Positions 1 to 4,420 of a stretch of 5,236 bases of DNA are shown in pieces. Numbering within the stretch: position 1 is the stretch's first letter; every line of letters begins with the position of its first letter. The notes beneath the pieces are model-generated. The model did not search any database and was not told where the DNA came from. It was given only the letters and a program-made list of their open reading frames with translations. Source of the stretch: an uncultured Collinsella sp. (GTDB lineage Bacteria > Actinomycetota > Coriobacteriia > Coriobacteriales > Coriobacteriaceae); contig UQUG01000092.1 of assembly GCA_900544205.1 (NCBI GenBank), positions 1 through 5,236 of the forward strand, in the 5' to 3' direction. The position numbers and the translations under genes are program-made.

Positions 1-292
1 CCGGCCTAATGGCTTGGCGTCAGCATGCCGCGATTCGGTCGCACGGAGAGCATTTTCCAGTTGACAAAACTATAGGAACACCCCCCGCGCAGAAACGCAA
101 GGCGGGACATCGCAATATACTTAAAATTGTAGCAATTTAAACGACCCACTATTCCGCGTCAGGTTGCCACTCGGTCGTCAAATCGAACCATTCGCGCCAT
201 CAAAGGAGTTCGGCAGGATAAAACCGTCGGCAATCTTTATCCCCCACAACCCACAAAATAGCCCCGTCCCAAATAGACTGGTCTGACGCTGC

Positions 293-452
293 GCCACGAA
301 AAGGGCCTATCTACTACGTTTAGGCCGCGGGGGTCAACCATAGCCGGCTTTTTCGAAAATCGGCAAGCCGTCTACCTGCAGTTTTAATTTCACAAAATCC
401 GGGATGGTCGGGGTAGCTCGGTCAAACGTAGTAGATGGCCGCATTTCGTGGC
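293..452. repeat. Fold-back element with 29-base inverted arms
   Basis: The two ends are inverted copies of each other. Bases 293-321 pair with 424-452 in three blocks of 9, 4 and 13 base pairs, separated by a small internal loop and a one-base bulge (T308), 26 pairs in all. The longest block is the core TACTACGTTT / AAACGTAGTA. The 102-base interior has its own perfect 6-bp stem (CGGCTT 345-350 with AAGCCG 365-370) enclosing the palindrome TTTTCGAAAA at 350-359. No transposase or credible reading frame is inside. It could be a miniature non-autonomous mobile element, a structured RNA, or a family of dispersed intergenic repeats. The pairing is read directly from the sequence; its nature is inferred. 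Confidence 0.6.
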
Positions 453-503
453 AAACGGTCCGGCTCGAGACCCATGTCGACCAGCCTCGGATGGCAATTC
501 ACG

Positions 504-572
504 AAGTTGCGGTGGAATACGGACTGAATCGGCCCCTTAAAGGCAAAAACACTCCGTATTTCACCGCAACTT
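504..572. repeat. Long hairpin downstream of the tadA-kinase gene
   Basis: Bases 504-523 pair with 553-572 over 20 consecutive positions with a single G-U wobble (G515 with U561), leaving a 29-base loop. It lies 17 bases past the stop codon of the minus-strand deaminase-kinase gene, where a terminator would be expected. Neither strand has a run of T directly after the stem, although the minus-strand loop contains TTTTT. It is therefore a poor match to a classic intrinsic terminator. It could protect the 3' end of the transcript, or be a dispersed repeat like the element at 293-452. Confidence 0.55.
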
Positions 573-588
573 ATCGAGGGGATGGGTT

Positions 589-2370
589 TTAGAGGCGAGC
601 GAGGTCATAGGCTTGGGCGGCTGACTCGCCTGCACAGATCAAGTTGGTTGTGGCTTCTTGCGGATCGAGTGCCTGTTCCAGGCCCATGGGCTTGCGGCAA
701 ATCAGCAAAACCAAGTCAATACCCTGCTCACACACCGCATCCAGGTTGACGGCGCGACCGCCCACGACGGCGACCACCGGTTTGCCACACCGCTTGGCAC
801 GGCGCGCCACGCCCACCGGCGCCTTACCGGCGGCGGATTGCTCATCCATATTGCCCTCGCCTGTAATGACCAGGTCGACATCGCGCACGCGCTCGTCAAA
901 TCCCACGAGATCGAGCACCGTCTCCACGCCCGAACGCAGCTCCGCGCCGAGCGCCAACAGCGCGGCACCCAGGCCGCCGGCGGCACCGGCACCGGGCACA
1001 CCGAGCACCGAACCAAATGTCCGCACACCCTCGGGCGCGCGCAACAACCCCTGGGCTCGCGCCTCGAAAATTGCCGCATCGAGCAGGCGACCGTAGCCGA
1101 CCATCCAGCCGTCGTATCTGCACAGCACCTCGACATCATCCGCCGGCAGGCCCTTCTGCCCGCCAAACACCGCCAGTGCGCCTCGACGCCCCACGAGCGG
1201 ATTCTCGACATCGGAAAGCACCACGACACGTGCGCCGTTCAGCGTCCGAAGCGCTGGCGCCACATCGATACTCGCCACGTGTTCAAGGCCTGCAAGACCG
1301 GGAACGATATCGCAGCCGTGTTCATTGACAAGGTGGGCGCCCAGCGCCTGCAGCATACCGGCGCCGCCATCGTTGGTGGCGCTGCCGCCCAAACCAATAT
1401 AGATAGTCTTTGCGCCCATGCGAACCGCGCGAAGCATGAGCTCGCCCACGCCATAGGTTGTAGCAGCCAGCGCCGACGACTCCGTGCAAGGTGAATACCC
1501 GATGCCTGCGGCTTCGGCCATCTCAATAACAGCCGACTCGTGCTCGATATCAACCAGCATCCGGGCAGACGTGCGCTTGCCCAAGGGATCTGCCACCTCG
1601 CAGGTCACAATCTCACCGCCGCACGCGGCGATAGCATCGAGCGTTCCCTCGCCACCATCCGCCAGCGGCAACGCGGCCACCTGGGCATCGGACCACACAC
1701 GGCGCACGCCTTCGGCAACCGCCGCCTCCGCCTGCGCACTCGACACGCTGCCCTTAAAGGAGTCGATCGCCAGCAGCACACGGCGGGGCCGGCGCTGCAC
1801 GGGGCCAAAATCAACCGCCGTGCCAGCATCCTCTTCGGCACACGCGAGCGCCTCGGCATGAGCGGCATGTGCCTCAAGATCGGCCCCACAACCGCAACCA
1901 GCGCCGCCCGCTCCGCGCAGACCGCCAAAATAGCTACTCAGCAGCTCGCGGCATTCATCCGCCAGCACGCCGGCATTAACGTTAAACCGATGATTCAGGC
2001 GCGAATCGGCATTCAGGTCATACAGCGAACCCAACGCGCCCGCCTTGGCATCAGCCGCGCCATACACGCAGCGCCCCACGCGCGCGTTGACCATAAGGCC
2101 CGCACACATGCAGCATGGCTCGAGCGTCACGTAAACCGTGCAATCGGAAAGGCGCCAGCGGCCAAGCGCCTGGGCGGCAGCGCACAGGGCCGCGAACTCG
2201 GCATGAGCCGAAGGATCCTGGTCGAGCTCGCGACGATTATGCGCCCGCGCGACAATCTCGCCCGCGCGCACCACCACGGCTCCGATGGGCACCTCGCCCA
2301 CCGACGCGGCGGCTCGCGCCTCCGCCAGCGCCTCGCGCATGAACTTCTCGTCGATTTCGGTGATCGTCAT
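589..2370 (-). CDS. Fused tRNA adenosine deaminase and glycerate 2-kinase
   Basis: One uninterrupted 593-residue protein carries two enzymes. Residues 1 to about 150 are TadA, which deaminates adenosine 34 of tRNA-Arg(ACG) to inosine. The zinc and catalytic motif is HAE at 56-58, and PCCMC at 85-89 supplies the other zinc ligands C86 and C89; the family signature ADAKAGALGSL follows. Residues 150-195 are an Ala/Gly/Cys/His-rich linker. Residues 198-593 are a full-length type 1 glycerate kinase (GlxK/GarK family, usually about 380 residues), which makes 2-phosphoglycerate from glycerate with ATP. Its motifs are DSFKGS 203-208, LPLADGGEGT 234-243, GLGGSATNDGG 326-336, SDVENPL 386-392 and TGEGNMDEQS 503-512. 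A GTG start at 2421 would add 17 residues, but it abuts the tRNA gene and spans its promoter. The ATG at 2370 has GGGAAGG six bases upstream and matches where TadA proteins begin. Both halves keep their key residues, so both are probably active in the cytoplasm. The domain calls are strong; the joint function is unknown. Confidence 0.93.
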   Translation of the reverse strand: MTITEIDEKFMREALAEARAAASVGEVPIGAVVVRAGEIVARAHNRRELDQDPSAHAEFAALCAAAQALGRWRLSDCTVYVTLEPCCMCAGLMVNARVGRCVYGAADAKAGALGSLYDLNADSRLNHRFNVNAGVLADECRELLSSYFGGLRGAGGAGCGCGADLEAHAAHAEALACAEEDAGTAVDFGPVQRRPRRVLLAIDSFKGSVSSAQAEAAVAEGVRRVWSDAQVAALPLADGGEGTLDAIAACGGEIVTCEVADPLGKRTSARMLVDIEHESAVIEMAEAAGIGYSPCTESSALAATTYGVGELMLRAVRMGAKTIYIGLGGSATNDGGAGMLQALGAHLVNEHGCDIVPGLAGLEHVASIDVAPALRTLNGARVVVLSDVENPLVGRRGALAVFGGQKGLPADDVEVLCRYDGWMVGYGRLLDAAIFEARAQGLLRAPEGVRTFGSVLGVPGAGAAGGLGAALLALGAELRSGVETVLDLVGFDERVRDVDLVITGEGNMDEQSAAGKAPVGVARRAKRCGKPVVAVVGGRAVNLDAVCEQGIDLVLLICRKPMGLEQALDPQEATTNLICAGESAAQAYDLARL

Positions 2371-2376
2371 CGTTCG

Positions 2377-2383
2377 CCTTCCC
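2377..2383 (-). promoter_or_regulatory. Ribosome binding site deciding the tadA-kinase start
   Basis: On the minus strand GGGAAGG ends six bases before the ATG at 2370. No comparable site precedes the alternative GTG at 2421, whose upstream bases are the tRNA acceptor stem. This favours the shorter 593-residue protein. Confidence 0.6.
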
Positions 2384-2411
2384 TGTTGCAAATTCAAAAC
2401 GATGCTATCAT
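2384..2411 (+). promoter_or_regulatory. Probable promoter of the tRNA-Ser gene
   Basis: TGCTATCAT at 2403-2411 is an extended -10 element (TG, one base, then TATCAT). A weak -35 match, TGTTGC at 2384-2389, lies 16 bases upstream; the better-looking TTGCAA at 2386-2391 would leave a spacer of only 14. Transcription would start near 2418, only a few bases before the mature tRNA. The site lies in the untranslated leader of the divergent deaminase-kinase gene. Confidence 0.5.
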
Positions 2412-2421
2412 TACGACTCAC

Positions 2422-2511
2422 GGAGAGATGGCAGAGCGGTTGAATGCGGCGGTCTTGAAAACCGTTGAGCGCGAGAGCGTTCCGGGGGTTCGAATCCCCC
2501 TCTCTCCGCCA
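2422..2511 (+). tRNA. tRNA-Ser (anticodon UGA)
   Basis: A complete class II tRNA. The acceptor stem GGAGAGA (2422-2428) pairs fully with TCTCTCC (2501-2507), then comes discriminator G2508 and an encoded CCA at 2509-2511. The anticodon stem 2449-2453 / 2461-2465 closes the loop CTTGAAA, placing the anticodon TGA at 2456-2458, which reads UCA and other UCN serine codons. The long variable arm typical of serine tRNAs is present (2467-2482, six pairs including one G-U, with a GAGA tetraloop). The T stem is GGGGG / CCCCC around TTCGAAT. It is divergent from tadA and convergent with the tetR-type gene. A serine tRNA gene also sits beside tadA in Bacillus subtilis, as I recall. No terminator is visible after the CCA. 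Confidence 0.97.
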
Positions 2512-2513
2512 CT

Positions 2514-3110
2514 TTAGTGATTCACCGGTGTCATGGTCCGCTCGAACAGTGCATCGACCACGTCGGCTATCTCAGGTCGACGCTCCAGATCGTGGCCCGA
2601 TTCCCACCATATCGTGAAAAGTCGAATAATACCGCCGGCGACAAACTCAGACGTCGTCTCGAGTGACACGGGGGCCAGGGCATCCTCGGCAAGCACGTTC
2701 ATCACACGCTCGCGGATGGAGCGAGCAATGCGGTCGCAAATAACGTTGGTCAACATGCCCGACATGCTGCTTGCCAAAATGTTATCCATGAGCCGCTCGT
2801 GCGTCAGAATCAAATCCATGGCATCGTCCAAAATCGCGTGTCGAAGCGCGCGCACGTCCTCGGCAGATACCGCGCCGGCCTCATCGGGCTGTTTTTGCGG
2901 CAAGCCCGACATAAGCTCATCGATATAAAAGGCAAAGTAATCGTTCTTGTCGCGAAAATGCTTGTAGAACGTCGTGCGGCGAATCATGGCGCGGTCGCAC
3001 AGCATGGCAACCGTCAGGTCCTCAAAACGATGCTCCTCGAGAAGCTCGGTGAAGGCATCGAACAGGGCGCGGTAGGTTTTCTTAATGCGAAGGTCCACTG
3101 GTATCGCCAT
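2514..3110 (-). CDS. TetR/AcrR-family transcriptional regulator
   Basis: A 198-residue DNA-binding repressor of usual TetR length. Residues 8-59 form the N-terminal helix-turn-helix domain: a first helix TYRALFDAFTELLEE (12-26), then FEDLTVAMLCDRAMI (29-43) and the recognition segment RRTTFYKHFRDKNDYF (44-59), which fits the TetR signature closely. The rest is a helical ligand-binding and dimerisation domain with no recognisable ligand. Its C-terminal pattern (GGIIRLFTIWWESG) resembles regulators grouped with DhaS-type proteins, which is a loose impression. The frame stays open to 3371, but that extension is antisense to lemA and its promoter and has no family similarity. The ATG at 3110 puts the first helix in the usual place. 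Its weakness is that the only purine-rich sequence, GAGG, directly touches the ATG, so the start is less certain than the product. The gene is divergent from lemA across 199 bases and ends 2 bases from the tRNA CCA. It could repress lemA, itself, or a distant target. Confidence 0.9.
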   Translation of the reverse strand: MAIPVDLRIKKTYRALFDAFTELLEEHRFEDLTVAMLCDRAMIRRTTFYKHFRDKNDYFAFYIDELMSGLPQKQPDEAGAVSAEDVRALRHAILDDAMDLILTHERLMDNILASSMSGMLTNVICDRIARSIRERVMNVLAEDALAPVSLETTSEFVAGGIIRLFTIWWESGHDLERRPEIADVVDALFERTMTPVNH

Positions 3111-3218
3111 CCTCAGGGCAAAGACAACACTCGTCAATCTGTCGCATATCTTACACCTGTACCTCGCGCGCTTTGCCCCGGTGCCAACCCTACCGAAAAC
3201 ATAACGCTTACCGGAAAG

Positions 3219-3248
3219 TTCGGCACGGCAAAACGTTGCGGGTATACT
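3219..3248 (+). promoter_or_regulatory. Probable promoter of lemA
   Basis: TATACT at 3243-3248 matches the -10 consensus in five of six positions. The best -35 candidate, TTCGGC at 3219-3224, is poor but sits 18 bases upstream. Transcription would begin near 3255, giving a leader of about 55 bases before the lemA ATG. A weak -35, with a dyad over the -10, is compatible with a regulated promoter. Confidence 0.5.
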
Positions 3249-3266
3249 AGTAGCGTTATACCAACG
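3234..3266. promoter_or_regulatory. Candidate operator over the lemA -10 box
   Basis: GGTATA (3241-3246) and TATACC (3257-3262) are perfect inverted halves separated by 10 bases. The symmetry continues outward as CGTTG (3234-3238) and CAACG (3262-3266), with a small offset on the left side. The dyad covers the -10 hexamer and start region of lemA, so a protein bound here would block transcription. Because a TetR-type gene is divergently encoded next door, it is the obvious candidate ligand. The symmetry is seen; the binding partner is inferred. Confidence 0.4.
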
Positions 3267-3309
3267 GCAGCTGGCGCATGCCGCCGCGGCCATTCGAAAC
3301 GGAGACATC

Positions 3310-3861
3310 ATGATTACCGTCATCATCGGCATCGTTGTTGTCATTGTGATTGTCTGCGCCATCGCCGGCATCTACAACAACATGGTCACCAAGCGTAACC
3401 GCATCGATAACGCCTGGCAGAACATCGATACGCAGCTGCAGCGCCGCAACGACCTGATCCCCAACCTGGTCGAGACCGTCAAGGGCTACGCCAAGCACGA
3501 GCAGGAGACGCTCTCCGCCGTGATCAGCGCGCGTAACACCGCCGTCAAGGCCACCACGCCCGAGGCCAAGATGGAAGCCGACAACGTGCTGACCGGTGCG
3601 CTGCGCCAGCTCTTCGCCGTAGCCGAGGCCTATCCCGATCTTAAGGCAAACACCAACTTTACGCAGCTGCAGGCATCGCTCGAGGATACCGAGAACAAGA
3701 TTAGCTATGCACGCCAGAGCTACAACGACTGCGTGCTCAGCTACAACAACGCCATTCAGACGTTCCCGGCTGTCATCTTTGCCGGCATCTTCCAGTTTAA
3801 GGAGCGCCAGGGCTTCGAGGCCGCCGAAGCAGCCCGCCAGGCCCCGACCGTCAAGTTCTAG
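3310..3861 (+). CDS. lemA: LemA family membrane protein
   Basis: A full-length 183-residue LemA protein. Residues 2-21 are a single strongly hydrophobic membrane segment with no lipobox. The family core follows: YNNMVTKRNRIDNAWQNID at 22-40, then RRNDLIPNLVETVKGYAKHE at 45-64, an extended helical region to about 145, and the conserved tail YNNAIQTFPAVIFAG (145-159), FQFKERQGFE (161-170) and the terminal APTVKF. The family forms a membrane-anchored helical bundle, and its biochemical role is poorly understood. Translation is supported by GGAG at 3301-3304, five bases before the ATG. The gene appears to be a single-gene transcription unit, with its own promoter upstream and a strong terminator 37 bases after the stop. 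LemA genes often sit beside TPM-domain or HtpX protease genes; none is here, and the neighbour is a divergent TetR regulator instead. Confidence 0.95.
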   Translation: MITVIIGIVVVIVIVCAIAGIYNNMVTKRNRIDNAWQNIDTQLQRRNDLIPNLVETVKGYAKHEQETLSAVISARNTAVKATTPEAKMEADNVLTGALRQLFAVAEAYPDLKANTNFTQLQASLEDTENKISYARQSYNDCVLSYNNAIQTFPAVIFAGIFQFKERQGFEAAEAARQAPTVKF

Positions 3862-3897
3862 TAGTTTGGCAGCGCATCCTTAATCGGCCAAATGCAT

Positions 3898-3940
3898 AAA
3901 CCGCCCCGTCGAATGCATACTTCGACGGGGCGGTTTCCTT
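3898..3940 (+). terminator. Intrinsic terminator of lemA
   Basis: A perfect 16-bp stem, 3898-3913 with 3921-3936, closes a 7-base loop. The stem core is CCGCCCCGTCGA with its complement and is flanked by AAA / TTT. The tail TTTCCTTTCT follows on the plus strand. It lies 37 bases after the lemA stop. The AAA/TTT base of the stem gives the minus strand TTTATGCATTT after the hairpin, so it may also stop transcription coming from the right. Confidence 0.9.
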
Positions 3941-3962
3941 TCTCGCGAAGGTCCCCCTTTAA

Positions 3963-4173
3963 GCGCCGTGCATTTTTAGGAGTATTCAACATAACCAAGA
4001 GCTTCGGGTACCGCAATAAATGCTAAAGAGCGCAAATATCCCTGCAAATCAAACGCTGTCAGCCCATAACCCCGACCATCATCCGTAGAAAACATCGAGA
4101 AATCCCGATTTTTTGCCCGAGGTCGATATGCAGGGGCCTTCGATTGCAGAATACTCGCAAAAATGCACGTCGC
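3963..4173. repeat. 211-bp fold-back element with terminal inverted repeats
   Basis: The ends 3963-3987 and 4149-4173 are inverted copies matching at 22 of 25 positions, including GAGTATTC / GAATACTC and GTGCATTTTT / AAAAATGCAC. A nested perfect 7-bp inverted repeat, CCCTGCA 4040-4046 with TGCAGGG 4129-4135, lies inside. On the minus strand an open frame ends inside the left repeat (stop at 3976-3978). Its last 39 codons from an ATG at 4095 read like protein (GYGLTAFDLQGYLRSLAFIA), but no ribosome binding site precedes it, and the frame continues upstream through unrelated structures. It may be a miniature mobile element, a structured RNA, or a remnant of a small gene. It is not called as a coding sequence. 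Confidence 0.55.
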
Positions 4174-4206
4174 CACCACCCCCACATGGCGCGAAGCAAA
4201 GCAGAA

Positions 4207-4227
4207 GCGCGGCCTAAAAGGCCGCGC
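4207..4227. repeat. Short GC-rich hairpin
   Basis: A perfect 8-bp stem GCGCGGCC / GGCCGCGC closes a TAAAA loop (TTTTA on the minus strand). There is no T run directly after it on either strand; the minus side reads TTCTGCTTTG, so it could be a weak terminator for transcripts coming from ilvE. It lies between the two larger fold-back elements. Confidence 0.4.
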
Positions 4228-4279
4228 ACCATCTTTATTCAGATTAATCATTGCCCGTTGTGACATCGCCGAACCCGCA

Positions 4280-4404
4280 GGGCAGAGAACAAGTTCCCTC
4301 CCGGCGCACTCCGCAGGACGCAAGAAGCCCTCGCCGCACGAAGTGCGCAGCGAGGGCTTCTTGCATGTCCGAGGACGCGCCGGGAGGGAGCTTACTCTCT
4401 GCCC
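4280..4404. repeat. 125-bp near-continuous hairpin downstream of ilvE
   Basis: The outer arms 4280-4307 and 4377-4404 match as inverted copies at 25 of 28 positions, plus one G-U pair. A short middle part pairs again (TCC 4310-4312 with GGA 4373-4375; GGAC 4316-4319 with GTCC 4367-4370). The core is a perfect 15-bp stem, 4320-4334 with 4350-4364, capped by a 5-bp stem and a GAA triloop (4335-4347). The structure begins 16 bases past the ilvE stop codon, where a terminator would be expected. Its core carries CTTCTT in the descending arm but no true T tract after it. It may end or protect the ilvE transcript, and its sharp terminal inverted repeats would also suit a small mobile element. Confidence 0.6.
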
Positions 4405-4420
4405 GGACAGGAAAGGCTAA

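Larger units (their letters stand above)
1..588. other. Gene-poor region with fold-back elements
   Basis: No convincing gene is visible on either strand. The stretch is visibly less GC-rich than the coding regions and is interrupted by stop codons. The longest frame (404-592, plus strand, 62 codons) has no ribosome binding site, runs through two inverted-repeat structures and overlaps the end of the convergent deaminase-kinase gene, so it is not called. Bases 1-292 hold only minor symmetry: a small AT-rich dyad at 124-138 (AAATTG, 3-base loop, CAATTT) and a 7-bp inverted repeat GGATAAA / TTTATCC at 216-222 and 236-242. A perfect TTGACA at 61-66 has no -10 box at a usable distance. The fold-back elements at 293-452 and 504-572 are listed separately. 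No signal recognition particle RNA signature was seen. Confidence 0.7.
3862..4420. other. Gene-poor region between lemA and ilvE
   Basis: Apart from the lemA terminator, the stretch is filled by three inverted-repeat structures (3963-4173, 4207-4227, 4280-4404). Long minus-strand and plus-strand open frames cross them, but all lack ribosome binding sites and run through palindromes, so none is accepted. The palindrome GATTAATC at 4242-4249 is the only other notable short motif. Confidence 0.65.

Noticed and set aside
61..66. A perfect TTGACA as a -35 box
   Set aside because: No acceptable -10 hexamer lies 15-19 bases downstream and no gene follows.
1..588. Signal recognition particle RNA near tadA, as in Bacillus subtilis
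   Set aside because: The conserved SRP RNA tip sequence was not seen on either strand.
404..592. A 62-codon plus-strand open frame
   Set aside because: No ribosome binding site precedes its ATG, it runs through both inverted-repeat structures, and it overlaps the end of the convergent deaminase-kinase gene.
2371..2421. GTG start at 2421 for the deaminase-kinase
   Set aside because: It directly abuts the tRNA gene, has no ribosome binding site, and would translate the tRNA promoter region; the ATG at 2370 has GGGAAGG upstream.
1540..2517. Long plus-strand frame opposite the deaminase-kinase gene and through the tRNA
   Set aside because: It is a high-GC shadow of a gene with clear enzyme motifs and runs across a tRNA gene; it has no recognisable domain.
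3111..3371. Longer start for the TetR-type regulator at 3371
   Set aside because: The added 87 residues are antisense to the lemA promoter and membrane segment, and the TetR first helix sits properly after the ATG at 3110.
341..4135. Possible common origin of the interiors of the elements at 293-452 and 3963-4173
   Set aside because: The best aligned stretch (364-382 against the bases ending near 4133) agrees at only about 11 of 19 positions, which is too weak to claim homology by eye.
3976..4323. A 115-codon minus-strand open frame between lemA and ilvE
   Set aside because: It starts inside the large hairpin at 4280-4404, crosses the hairpin at 4207-4227 and ends in a terminal repeat. Only its last part looks protein-like, and no ribosome binding site was found.
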